NCBI RefSeq assembly: GCF_030285785.1
Contig: NZ_CP127247.1
Span: 620,001-684,000, forward strand
Direction: 5' to 3'
From: Parasedimentitalea psychrophila
GTDB lineage: Bacteria > Pseudomonadota > Alphaproteobacteria > Rhodobacterales > Rhodobacteraceae
DNA length: 64,000 nt
Shown here piece by piece: positions 37,051 to 46,098 of the stretch. The position numbers and the translations under genes were made by a program. Numbering within the stretch: the stretch's first letter is position 1; each line of letters opens with the position of its first letter. Below the pieces are notes generated by a model. The model had not been told where the DNA came from, did no database searches, and saw only the letters and a program-made list of their open reading frames with translations.

Positions 37051-37277
37051 GGCGTTGCGGACCAATGGCGAACAGTGCCGGACCGGTAAGATTTTAAACA
37101 TCTGACAGTCCGCACCAAATGGTGATTTTCCGGCCTCCTTTCGGCGCTTTGAAAATACAATTTAAATTCTAAGCGTACCGGGCCGCTGGCCTTATTATGT
37201 TTCAGCCGCATTTTAACAAATCGTCCTTAGGATCATGGAAGCACTCACGCCGCTCCCAAATCCTTTGGAGACACACT

Positions 37278-37634
37278 ATGACTTCTATCTCAGCTGTTGG
37301 TGGCCTCAGCACGGCACTCAACTCAACCACAGTTAACAAACAACCCGGGCCGCCAGACCATGCCAAGGCCTGGGGCTGGCGCGCCAAACAGGCGGCCCCA
37401 GCGGAAGAGACGCAAGCGGTGGCCCCTACGGAACCTTCGGTTCCTGCCGAAATCACCGATGCAGTCCAAGCCGTGGGCGTGGTCGACGAGACATCTCAAG
37501 ACGCGGCAACCACCCTGCCCCCGCCCAGCGAGGCCGACATGGAATCGATCATTCTGGGGCTGGCCGCCAGCACTGCGGATGCTGCCGATCAGGTTGCCAC
37601 AGCCGAATATGACGTCGCCGCGCTGTTCATGTAA
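37278..37634 (+). CDS. orphan small protein, Ala/Pro/Thr-rich (118 aa)
   Basis: This 118-residue low-complexity protein begins MTSISAVGGLSTALNSTTVN and continues with an Ala/Pro/Glu-rich middle. No signal peptide, membrane helix or family is evident. The ATG at 37278 has GGAG 9 bases upstream; a reading from 37197 adds sequence without support. It resembles the upstream orphan in composition and position, so the two may be co-regulated. The gene ends before a GC-rich hairpin convergent with ileS. Confidence 0.55.
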   Translation: MTSISAVGGLSTALNSTTVNKQPGPPDHAKAWGWRAKQAAPAEETQAVAPTEPSVPAEITDAVQAVGVVDETSQDAATTLPPPSEADMESIILGLAASTADAADQVATAEYDVAALFM

Positions 37635-37662
37635 CGCTGCATATGCAGCCCTGAAACAAAAT

Positions 37663-37697
37663 GCGCCGCCCTCTCCCATCGAGGGAAAGGGCGGCGC
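37663..37697. terminator. hairpin between orphan gene and ileS
   Basis: A 9-bp GCGCCGCCC / GGGCGGCGC stem with a partly paired interior lies between two convergent genes. It has no T run on either side, so it is a weak terminator candidate. Confidence 0.5.
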
Positions 37698-37731
37698 GCA
37701 AGGCACTGACGTGCTTGCAGTGTCTTAATCG

Positions 37732-40731
37732 TTAGCCAAGCGCCTCGTTGCAACGGCCGCAAACACCATCGTGACCGTGCTGGCCCACATCCGGCAGGAT
37801 CTTCCAGCAGCGCTGGCATTTCTCGCCATCGGCCTTCTCAAACACCACCGAAATACCGTCCACTTCGGGCATACGGAAGGCCTCGGCCGGGGCTGGATCG
37901 CCGGTCAGCTCGACCCCAGAGGTGATGCAGATATCGGCAAAATTCACCGAAGCCAGCGCAGCACGTGCTTCGTCGTCGCGGATATGCACCACAGGTGAGG
38001 CCTCAAGCGAAGCACCGATCACCTTATCGGTCCGCTGGATCTCCAGCGCCGCAGTCACCACGCGGCGGGCCTGACGGATGCCAGCCCATTTCGCCGCCAG
38101 CGGTTCGTTCAGCCAGTCAGCCGGCGTGTCGGGCATATCGGTCAGGTGGATCGAGCTGTCGTCGCCGGGATAACGCTCCAGCCAGACCTCTTCCATGGTG
38201 AACACCAGGATCGGGGCCAGCCAGGCGGTGAGACGGTGGAACAGCAGATCCAGCACGGTGCGGGCGGCACGGGCATTCAGCGTATCGCCATCACAATACA
38301 GCGCATCCTTGCGCACATCGAAGTAGAAGGCCGACATATCCACGGTGGCAAAATTGAACACCGCCGAGAACACACCCTGGAAGTCAAACGCCTGATAGCC
38401 GCTGCGTACCTTGTGGTCGAGCTCGGCCATGCGGTGCAGCACCCATTGCTCCAGCTCGGGCATATCCGCAGGCGCAACCCGCTGATCTTCCGAGAACTCC
38501 CCCAGAGACCCCAGAATATAACGCATGGTATTGCGCAACCGGCGATAGCTGTCGGCCACGCCTTTGAGGATTTCAGGTCCGATCCGCTGGTCGGCGGTAT
38601 AGTCGGTCTGCGCCACCCAGAGCCGCAGGATATCGGCGCCGTATTGTTTAATCACGGTTTCCGGCACGATGGTATTGCCCAGCGACTTGGACATTTTCAT
38701 GCCCTTGGCATCCAGCGTGAACCCATGGGTCACCACATTGCGATAGGGCGCGCGGCCCAGGGTGCCACAGGCCTGCAACAGCGACGAGTGGAACCAACCA
38801 CGGTGCTGGTCGGTGCCCTCCATATAGACATCGGCGATGCCGTCCTTGGTGCCATCTTCGCGGTCGCGCAGCACAAAGGCGTGGGTCGAGCCGGAATCGA
38901 ACCAAACGTCGAGCACGTCGAACACCTGCTCCCACTCATCCGCGTTATAGTCATCGCCCAAGAACCGCTCTTTGGCACCGTCCATGTACCAGGCATCAGC
39001 GCCCTCAACCTCAAACGCGGCGACAACGCGAGCATTCACCGCGTCGTCACGCAGCAGGAAGCCGGGATCGGTGGGCAGCAGGCCCTTTTTCACGAAACAG
39101 GTCAGCGGCACGCCCCAGGCGCGTTGGCGTGACAGCACCCAGTCGGGGCGGCTTTCGATCATCGAAAACAGGCGGTTGCGGCCCTTTTGCGGCGTCCATT
39201 TGACCAGCTCATCAATCGAGGTCAGCGCCCGGTCGCGGATGGTCTTGCCGTGGGTGTCCTGATCGTCGCCGATTTCACGATCCACGGCGGCAAACCACTG
39301 TGGCGTATTGCGATAGATGATCGGCGCCTTGGAGCGCCAGGAATGCGGATAGCTGTGCTTGATCTTGCCACGCGCCAGCAGGCCGCCAACCTCAACCAGC
39401 TTGTCGATGATTTTCTTATTGGCATCACCCTCGCCGCCCTTGCGGTTGAGGATGTAGCTGCCACCAAAGAACGGCAGATCAGCGCGAAAGCCGCCGTCGT
39501 CCAGCACGTTATAGGTGATGACCTGCTCCAGCATGCCCAGATCACGGTAGAGCTCAAATTCCTCCATACCGTGGCTCGGCGCACAGTGCACAAAGCCGGT
39601 GCCTTCGGTGTCGGTGACAAAGGGCGCGGCGCGGAAGTCGCGGATGTCGTCCCATTCGCCATTACCGCCTTCGGCACCTGCGAGGGGGTGGGAAAGAGAA
39701 ATGCTCTCCAATTCTTCGTTCGTTACGTCTCTCAAACGGGAATACTGATCTTCGGCTAAGCGCGCGCGCTTCATCACGTCGGCAGCGAGATTATCAGCCA
39801 GCAGGTACTTTTCGCCGACATTGACCCAAGACTCTTCGGGGGTGCCCGTAACTTCGTACAACCCGTATGCAATGTCTTTCCCATAAACGACTGCCTTGTT
39901 CGAAGGGATCGTCCAAGGTGTAGTGGTCCAGATTACAACATATGCGTCTTCAATTGCGGATAGCCTTCGCGACAATTCCCCGACGTTGTTCTCGTTGAGA
40001 TCCTCACCATCAAGATCTCTCGCAGACCAGCCTGACGTCTTTGGTTCTGCCTTAGCCACCTTGAACTTCACCCAGATGGTGTGGCTCTCTTTGTCGTGGT
40101 ACTCGACCTCGGCCTCGGCCAGTGCGGTTTTCTCGACAGGCGACCACATCACGGGCTTGGAGCCTTGGTAGAGCGTGCCGTTCATCAGGAACTTCTGGAA
40201 TTCCGCTGCGATCACCGCCTCCGCATGGTACGCCATGGTCAGGTATGGATCATCCCAGTTGCCGGTGATGCCCAGACGCTTGAATTCTTCGCGCTGGATA
40301 TCGACCCAGCCCTCGGCAAATTTGCGGCATTCCTGACGGAAGTCGATGATATCGACGTCGTCCTTGTTCTTGCCCTTCTTGCGGTACTGCTCTTCGATCT
40401 TCCACTCGATCGGCAGACCGTGGCAGTCCCAGCCCGGAACGTAACGCGCGTCAAAGCCCATCATCTGGTGGCTACGCACGATCATGTCCTTGATGGTCTT
40501 GTTCAGCGCGTGACCGATGTGCAGATGGCCGTTGGCATAGGGCGGGCCGTCATGCAGGGTGAACGGTTCGCGGTCTGTTTTCTCGCGCAACCGGTCATAG
40601 ACGCCAATCTTGGCCCAGCGGTCCAGCCACATAGGCTCGCGCTTGGGCAGGCCGGCCCGCATGGGGAAATCGGTCTTGGGCAGGTTCAGCGTGGATTTAT
40701 AGTCTGGGGCTTCGGGCGTGTCGGCGCTCAT
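37732..40731 (-). CDS. ileS: isoleucyl-tRNA synthetase
   Basis: This 999-residue class I synthetase attaches Ile to tRNA-Ile. HIGH is present as HLHIGHAL near residue 68, and KMSKS as KMSKSLGNT. A large editing (CP1) domain lies between them. The C-terminal zinc site is CQRCWKILPDVG and then CGRC. It is slightly longer than the E. coli enzyme (about 940 residues) because of insertions in the editing domain around residues 210-260. It is a single essential gene. Confidence 0.97.
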   Translation of the reverse strand: MSADTPEAPDYKSTLNLPKTDFPMRAGLPKREPMWLDRWAKIGVYDRLREKTDREPFTLHDGPPYANGHLHIGHALNKTIKDMIVRSHQMMGFDARYVPGWDCHGLPIEWKIEEQYRKKGKNKDDVDIIDFRQECRKFAEGWVDIQREEFKRLGITGNWDDPYLTMAYHAEAVIAAEFQKFLMNGTLYQGSKPVMWSPVEKTALAEAEVEYHDKESHTIWVKFKVAKAEPKTSGWSARDLDGEDLNENNVGELSRRLSAIEDAYVVIWTTTPWTIPSNKAVVYGKDIAYGLYEVTGTPEESWVNVGEKYLLADNLAADVMKRARLAEDQYSRLRDVTNEELESISLSHPLAGAEGGNGEWDDIRDFRAAPFVTDTEGTGFVHCAPSHGMEEFELYRDLGMLEQVITYNVLDDGGFRADLPFFGGSYILNRKGGEGDANKKIIDKLVEVGGLLARGKIKHSYPHSWRSKAPIIYRNTPQWFAAVDREIGDDQDTHGKTIRDRALTSIDELVKWTPQKGRNRLFSMIESRPDWVLSRQRAWGVPLTCFVKKGLLPTDPGFLLRDDAVNARVVAAFEVEGADAWYMDGAKERFLGDDYNADEWEQVFDVLDVWFDSGSTHAFVLRDREDGTKDGIADVYMEGTDQHRGWFHSSLLQACGTLGRAPYRNVVTHGFTLDAKGMKMSKSLGNTIVPETVIKQYGADILRLWVAQTDYTADQRIGPEILKGVADSYRRLRNTMRYILGSLGEFSEDQRVAPADMPELEQWVLHRMAELDHKVRSGYQAFDFQGVFSAVFNFATVDMSAFYFDVRKDALYCDGDTLNARAARTVLDLLFHRLTAWLAPILVFTMEEVWLERYPGDDSSIHLTDMPDTPADWLNEPLAAKWAGIRQARRVVTAALEIQRTDKVIGASLEASPVVHIRDDEARAALASVNFADICITSGVELTGDPAPAEAFRMPEVDGISVVFEKADGEKCQRCWKILPDVGQHGHDGVCGRCNEALG

Positions 40732-41007
40732 GGGGGCGTCCTTTGGATGGTCTGTTCGGGAATATCAAAAGCGTACGGTGCGAGGTCTCAAACACCTTGG
40801 CCCGGCGTCTCATAGGTCAGAGAGCCGGGGAAATAATTCGGAATATGTCAGCAGCGGGCAACAAAGGGCCGAACATCCTTGGCTTATGAGGGTTCGCGAC
40901 GCCCGAGAGGCCATCGCGATCCAATCAGGTGCAATTTGACCAGCAGATACCCCACGCCGACCGGGAAGTCTAGCAACTGACAAAGCCCAAGGTTTCGCCG
41001 CCCCCGA

Positions 41008-41667
41008 TCAGGTCAGCTGCAGCGGCACAGAGAGATAGACACCAAACTCTTCGCCGATGTCGCAACTGACACGGGCATGCACCTTACCCTGACGGTCCAG
41101 GAAACGCTGCTGGTCTTCGACCGGGAATATTCCCTCGTGCCAGATGCCGGGGTGGATATAGAGACCCTTGGAGCCATCCGCCCAGAACGCCACAACTTTC
41201 TCTGGTTTCAGGTCGTCGCCAGGCAGCGCCACAGGCACCACAAAGGGTTTGTTATCCAGCGGGAAAAACAACTGGCCGCCGTCCGGGTGATAGTTCATGT
41301 GCCACAACAGCACCTTGTTGCGCGGCTCGGTCTGGGCCTCTGCCGAGGCGGTCTGCGGGTCGGTTGACCAGCCCAGGACATAGTTGCCGTTGACCGCCTC
41401 ATTCACCCCATAAAGAATGTCGCCCTTCCAGTCACAGCGGAAGGTGCCTTCGACATAGCCAGCCTCGTCACCGGTGTTGGCATCAATCGGGCGCCAGCCC
41501 TGCGCAGGCCATTGAACAATTTCAATGTCAAATTTGGCGGGATCGTCGACCAGGCATCCATAGCCCTTCACACTTTCGTCAGTGGCAACGATGAGCGGCA
41601 CTTCGAAAAGATCCCGAGACGGTTTTTCCGAAGGGTCGAACATGTAGTTAGGTGTGGGTGCATCCAT
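41008..41667 (-). CDS. ureidoglycolate lyase-like (AllA family) protein
   Basis: This 219-residue cupin-like protein most resembles the AllA/ureidoglycolate lyase family, with the PGIWHEGIFPVEDQQRFLDR segment near the C-terminus holding a His-Glu pair of the kind that binds metal. Allantoin pathway genes are absent nearby, so the substrate is uncertain and a related cupin function is possible. It is divergent from a LysR regulator gene with 99 bp between them, so the regulator probably controls it. Confidence 0.6.
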   Translation of the reverse strand: MDAPTPNYMFDPSEKPSRDLFEVPLIVATDESVKGYGCLVDDPAKFDIEIVQWPAQGWRPIDANTGDEAGYVEGTFRCDWKGDILYGVNEAVNGNYVLGWSTDPQTASAEAQTEPRNKVLLWHMNYHPDGGQLFFPLDNKPFVVPVALPGDDLKPEKVVAFWADGSKGLYIHPGIWHEGIFPVEDQQRFLDRQGKVHARVSCDIGEEFGVYLSVPLQLT

Positions 41668-41711
41668 TTTTCTGGTCCTATCCGAAAGCAGTATTGCCCG
41701 TCAGTAACCAC

Positions 41712-41739
41712 TTGACGTGGATTCTGTCCAATTTATAAA
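41712..41739 (+). promoter_or_regulatory. sigma-70 type promoter of the lysR gene
   Basis: TTGACG (41712-41717) and TATAAA (41734-41739) are separated by 16 bp, 28 bp upstream of the LysR ATG. The intergenic region is unusually AT-rich. It is shared with the divergent AllA-like gene, so LysR probably binds here. Confidence 0.7.
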
Positions 41740-41766
41740 ATATAAAAAAACATAAGCAGAATTTTC

Positions 41767-42618
41767 ATGACACTTGCCCAGCTGAAAGCGTTCCATGCGG
41801 TTGCCACCGAAGGCTCGATCCAGAAAGCGGCGGAGCTTCTGAAGCTAACCCAGCCGGCGGTGTCCATCCAGATCAAGGCGCTGGAGCAGGGCCGCAAGGT
41901 GAATTTGTTTCGCCGCAATGGACACGAGTTGCGGCTTAGTCCCAATGGGCAGGCGCTGTTTGAGGCAACCAGCCGATTGCTGCGCGCCCAGCGAGATGCC
42001 AACGACATCCTAACCTCGGCCGCTGGCGGCATGTCCGGCACATTGGTGCTGGGGGCCGACGGGCCCCATGTTGCGCTCGACCTGGTCGCAAAGTTTCGGC
42101 AGCAGAACCCCAATGTGCGGGTTGAATTGCGATTGGCCAATGCGGATACGACCTGGGACAATCTGCAGCAACTGCGCGTCGATGCTGCGGTCATGGCCGG
42201 AGCGCGGCCAGATGCCAGCGTTATGCGGCAGGACATCTGCCGTCAAAGCATGGTTGCCCTGCTGCGGCATGATCACAGCCTGGCAGGACAACAGGAATTA
42301 ACCATGGCGACACTGGCCGGTCATGATCTGATCTTTCGGGAAACCGGGTCCAGCACTCAGCAAAAAGTCAATGCGGCGTTGCGGGATCTTGGAGTGCTCG
42401 AACAACCCAAGCTGGAGGTCAGCAGCCGCGAGGGCGTGATAGAAGCGGTAAAGCGAGGTATGGGGATCGGATTTGCCTATGAAAATGAAGCGCCCTGTGA
42501 TGGGCGGCTGACGGCTATACCAATCACCGATATGACAGCGATCAATACGGATCAATTGCTTTGCATGAAGGCTCAGATGAGCAACCCTTTTGTCAAATCT
42601 CTCTTTAGTCTTGCCTGA
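41767..42618 (+). CDS. LysR-family transcriptional regulator
   Basis: This 283-residue regulator has an N-terminal winged helix-turn-helix (residues 1-60, LKAFHAVATEGSIQKAAELL and TQPAVSIQIKALEQ) and a C-terminal effector-binding domain of the periplasmic-binding-protein fold. It is divergent from the AllA-like gene, the usual layout for a LysR regulator and its target. The effector cannot be read from sequence. The ATG has only a weak AGAA upstream. Confidence 0.9.
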   Translation: MTLAQLKAFHAVATEGSIQKAAELLKLTQPAVSIQIKALEQGRKVNLFRRNGHELRLSPNGQALFEATSRLLRAQRDANDILTSAAGGMSGTLVLGADGPHVALDLVAKFRQQNPNVRVELRLANADTTWDNLQQLRVDAAVMAGARPDASVMRQDICRQSMVALLRHDHSLAGQQELTMATLAGHDLIFRETGSSTQQKVNAALRDLGVLEQPKLEVSSREGVIEAVKRGMGIGFAYENEAPCDGRLTAIPITDMTAINTDQLLCMKAQMSNPFVKSLFSLA

Positions 42619-42751
42619 GTCTTGCCTGAGTTTCAGATCAACGGCGGGACGTCCTATGGGCCGGTAGCGACGGTGACGGCGGCGCCTGTCGGCATCCGAT
42701 TTCGGACGCCGTTTAGGACAGGCCGCAGAGCGCGCCAGAGGGTGGCCGTTG

Positions 42752-44125
42752 CTAGAACGCCAGGCTATAGTCCAGCTGCAGACCATAACTTTCATAGCTC
42801 TGTGCCCCCAGCCCATCCAGATAGGCCGACAGCGCAAAGGTTCCGCTGGTGTTGCTCACATAATTCAGGCCAAGGTTCACCTTGCCCCGCCAGCCGGAAT
42901 AGCCTGGCAGAATGCTCTCTGCGACCTCAGTGCCACCAGTGTTCGACCAGATCCCCGAGACCCCGGCGCGCAGCTCCAGATCGCCTCCCTTCAACGGCAC
43001 AGGCTGGGTCGCGTCCAAACCCAAAGCCATCTGCATCAACTCAACCTTTTGCGTGGGGACAAGATTGCCCAGGCTGTCCTGGTAGGTCTTTTGTTCCTCC
43101 GCAGCATAGGCCGCATTCAGAAAGGGACTGAAACGGGTGCGGCCCTGGTAGACATCACCGCTCACCTGTATCTGCGTCAGCAGGCGTGAGGTGTCAAAAT
43201 CATCGCTATGGGTGCCAAAAGGCGTCACCGTGTTGGAAGATTGGCCATAGAGCATACGCGCCTCAAGGAACAGCGGTTGATCGACCATCTTGGCCACAAC
43301 ATAGGGCCCGGCAAGCCAACCAGTGCCCTCTATCGCCATATCACCCTCGTCCTGTGACTGGTGGTCAAACTGCAGCATGGCGCCAAGCAGAACGGTCTCG
43401 CTGATTTTGCGATGGCTGCCAAGGGCGCCAAAGACCGCGCGGCTGTCGGCGCCGTCATCCTTTGACCACGCACCTCTGAGCTGGATCCAGACGGGCTGTT
43501 CGGCACCTGCCGCCAGATTGAAATTGCCCAGGCCCCGTGTCACATTCACATCGAATTCCCCGCCGACGGTGCCGCTGAGAAATCCGGTCAGATCCGGCTG
43601 ATTGGAAATCAACTGGTTGGCGCGGCCATGCAAAAAGCGCGCGATGGTCTTCTGGGTCTCTTCAACTGAAGTATCCGGCACCACCGGCGTAGTGCCATCG
43701 CTGGAAAATTCGTGAGGACCAGCCCCGAGTGATCCGACGGCAGTGCCCAGAGTGAATGAAAATCCAATATAGGTGTCGGATGCAAATGACCCGTCTGCGC
43801 CATCTTGGCTCAGGCCAGAAATATTGGACGATGGAGTTCCGAGGCACTGGGCCAGGCCGCTGATTGTTATAGGGTCAGCGTTTACAGTACTATATACACT
43901 TGAAGCAAAGTAACTCCCTCCGGCTTCTTCACTTAAGACGGCATTTATCCATATACTGACGGCTGTAAAACCGGTTGCATCAACACTCCAGCCAATATCG
44001 CAACTAGTCGCATCAATCCTGATGCTTCCGCTGACCGCGTCCGCCGCGGTAAACCCCAACCCAACAGTTGGAGCCATGCAGGCCATCGCCAGCAGCCCTG
44101 CCCGAATAAGTGATCTTTTTTGCAT
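42752..44125 (-). CDS. autotransporter-type outer-membrane protein
   Basis: This 457-residue protein has a signal peptide (MQKRSLIRAGLLAMACMAPT), a Ser/Gly-rich short passenger region (residues 35-190) with four cysteines, and a beta-barrel translocator domain from about residue 220 to the C-terminal Phe (LQLDYSLAF). The link helix is ETQKTIARFLHGRANQLISN. AAGGA lies upstream of the ATG at 44125; a reading from 44257 adds unrelated sequence. The short passenger suggests a surface-exposed protein rather than a large adhesin. Confidence 0.8.
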   Translation of the reverse strand: MQKRSLIRAGLLAMACMAPTVGLGFTAADAVSGSIRIDATSCDIGWSVDATGFTAVSIWINAVLSEEAGGSYFASSVYSTVNADPITISGLAQCLGTPSSNISGLSQDGADGSFASDTYIGFSFTLGTAVGSLGAGPHEFSSDGTTPVVPDTSVEETQKTIARFLHGRANQLISNQPDLTGFLSGTVGGEFDVNVTRGLGNFNLAAGAEQPVWIQLRGAWSKDDGADSRAVFGALGSHRKISETVLLGAMLQFDHQSQDEGDMAIEGTGWLAGPYVVAKMVDQPLFLEARMLYGQSSNTVTPFGTHSDDFDTSRLLTQIQVSGDVYQGRTRFSPFLNAAYAAEEQKTYQDSLGNLVPTQKVELMQMALGLDATQPVPLKGGDLELRAGVSGIWSNTGGTEVAESILPGYSGWRGKVNLGLNYVSNTSGTFALSAYLDGLGAQSYESYGLQLDYSLAF

Positions 44126-44617
44126 AAATAGGTCCTTGCCCGTCAGGCACCAGAAGTCGTTCCGTTGACCATTAGAGGCCGCAGGTTGCCGGATCGTGAA
44201 TATGGCAACTATTTCAACGGAGTGACCCGGCGTAACTTCGGCACCCTCCCCGGGCAAAGGCCGCCTTTGATGCCTTGAACGCTCTTGGATAAATTAACGT
44301 TGGCCTGTCGGCGAAGGCGCATTTTGATTTGGTCAGGCCGCACCTGCACAACACCCAGCCCCAAACACATCCCGAGGACGCAAAACCCGGAAACGAAGGT
44401 ATTCGCGTGCATTTTTCCAGCCTTTTCAATGGCTTGAATAAAGCACCCAACAGTAAACTCCAGCGGGATTTACTGTTGTTTTTACTGTTTTGATTCGAGC
44501 CAGAATCAAAACATTGAAGCGCAACTGGAGCAAACCGATGCCCGAAATGGTTCAAGACCAAAATAAAAACCAAGCTGCCCCGCCGGAGGCACCAATCACG
44601 GCGGGCGGCAGGCAGAA
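44126..44617. other. 492-bp region between autotransporter gene and sulfotransferase remnant
   Basis: This region has no convincing gene. A hairpin TTTTGATTC / GAATCAAAA lies at 44488-44511 and could end transcription from the minus-strand sulfotransferase. A short frame at 44209-44412 encodes a signal-peptide-like MHANTFVSGFCVLGMCLGLG start but lacks a good ribosome binding site. This may mark the left edge of the accessory island. Confidence 0.4.
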
Positions 44618-44917
44618 TTAGCTGTTGTAAGGCCGCTCGGGGCGTCGGCCAGTCAGCCACCGGTTGACTGAGGTCAACCACAAAAGGGTCCGGTTGGCTG
44701 CCTCATGACCTGATTTGGCACGGGTGGCCATGACATTTGCCATTGGCATCGGCTCGTCGGGCACCGGTTCACCTAAGAAGTCGCATAGCTCATTCCAGCC
44801 ATGCCCCTTTTCCCAACACACCTCCAGCAAAAGATCCGTCCGGCCTAGCTCGGCGAAGAACGCACGCACCTCTGCGTTGTGGGCTTCGTAAAACGCCAGA
44901 TGCGCCTCTGGTAAGTT
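44618..44917 (-). pseudogene. sulfotransferase, 5' part removed by IS insertion
   Basis: About 98 residues remain of the C-terminal part of a PAPS-dependent sulfotransferase-type protein (FYEAHNAEVRAFFAELGRTD, then CWEKGHGWNELCDFLGEPVP). The N-terminal PAPS-binding half is missing, and the frame runs straight into the end of the IS3-family remnant. The first codons of the open frame (GSN) derive from the IS end. A second, complete sulfotransferase-like gene lies at 48424-49227, so this may be part of the same surface-glycan cluster. Confidence 0.7.
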
Positions 44918-44950
44918 ACTCCCCAATAGTTGGACAGATTTTGGCGTAAA

Positions 44951-45199
44951 TTAAGCTACTCTCTGCACCTGCTGGTCGGGGTTGGTTGTTATAATTCTCT
45001 GCCAGTAAACCACGGCGGGTGGTTGGCCGCCAAGGGCTGAGTGTGGGCGCTTGTGATTGTAGAACTCGATCCATTTTCTGACGCCCGCCTTCGCTTCGGA
45101 TCTGCTCTCCCAGGCATGCAGATAGACGCATTCGTATTCAGGAGGCCGCCAGAGCCGTTCCATGAAGATGTTGCCGAGGAACCCGCCTTTGCCGTCCAT
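44951..45199 (-). pseudogene. IS3-family transposase remnant, C-terminal orfB
   Basis: This is the C-terminal third of an IS3-family transposase (RKWIEFYNHKRPHSALGGQP), out of register with the N-terminal piece after an internal deletion. Confidence 0.75.
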
Positions 45200-45315
45200 C
45201 CACTGCCCGGCAGAGCATGTTTATATGCATGAGAGGGGGTAGATAGGTGATGTCGGCACACCAAACTTGATTGGGCCGACCCACCCGCAGGCCACGTAGC
45301 AAGTAGGGTTAAATC

Positions 45316-45744
45316 TTATGGCCCTTTGCGGGTTTGCCCCCTCTCGCACATGCAAGCATGTATTGCCGGGCAACGGCTGTTCGGCTTTTGGTCAATCGGC
45401 ATGAGGCCCAGCAGCCGCATCAAACGTCTGATCCGTTTCTCATTGACCAGGTTTTCTTCATTCCGCAGGTGCCCTGTCATCCGCCGACCGACAGGGCACC
45501 TGCGCAGCAATGTCCCGACAGGCTGGCGAACGCCATAAAACGGGGTTTCCAACACCGGCTGGTCGATCACCCGCATCAGATCGAGGTTCATCTCAGTCTC
45601 AGCTTTTACCTGCTCTTCATCAACTTCCGGGGGTTTTCGGCCACCGCGCTCAAACAGGTCTGAAGCGCCTTCCAGCAAAGCCCGTTTCCACTGATGGATC
45701 TTCGTTGGGTGAACACCGAACCGGCTGGCCAGCTCGCTGACCAT
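45316..45744 (-). pseudogene. IS3-family transposase remnant, orfA plus N-terminal orfB
   Basis: This open frame fuses the orfA helix-turn-helix (MVSELASRFGVHPTKIHQWK) with the N-terminal part of orfB (LMRVIDQPVLETPFYGVRQ, RIRRLMRLLGLMPIDQKPNS). A 15-bp inverted repeat (45464-45478 / 45490-45504, CGCAGGTGCCCTGTC) lies within it and adds about 14 residues compared with the family. Confidence 0.7.
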
Positions 45745-46098
45745 CTCCGCGCGTTTCAGCGCTTACAGCGCGACCTTGGCCTTAAACTCTGGGTGAAGTT
45801 GCTTCCGCTTCGTCATATCTGATCTCCTTCGTATTGAGGATCAGCAGACTACAAATTGCAGCCTACGCCAGTGTCCGAATTTCGGGGGGGGGGGGGGGCG
45901 CTCAGTGGTCTGTTTTTCGGGATAGGTTTGCGGTTTAGTTAAGATGTGTCGGCTTTCTGTTCAGGCCGCTTTTCGTATTTCTGCTTGGCCCGAAGGATGT
46001 TCTGTCGGGCTTGCGCTTATCAAGGGCGGCATGATGCCACCCTGAGCTGTAGGCACCTACCACGACCAAGAATACAACCTGTGTCGCAAAAGGTATTT

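Larger units (their letters stand above)
44912..45904 (-). mobile_element. decayed IS3-family insertion sequence (about 1 kb)
   Basis: Both ends are recognisable. The left is TAAGTTACTCCCC then TTGGACA, and the right (minus strand) is TGAGCG, a C run, then TTCGGACA. Between them, on the minus strand, are orfA remnants (FGVHPTKIHQWKRALLEGAS) and orfB N-terminal (DLMRVIDQPVLETPFYGVRQ) and C-terminal pieces (DGKGGFLGNIFMERLWRPPE). An in-frame stop, a frameshift and an internal deletion remove the catalytic centre, so the element cannot transpose by itself. A run of 15 G sits at 45884-45898. Confidence 0.8.

Noticed and set aside
44209-44681. Short frames between the autotransporter and sulfotransferase remnant
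   Set aside because: One has a signal-like start but a poor ribosome binding site; the other has no protein-like composition.
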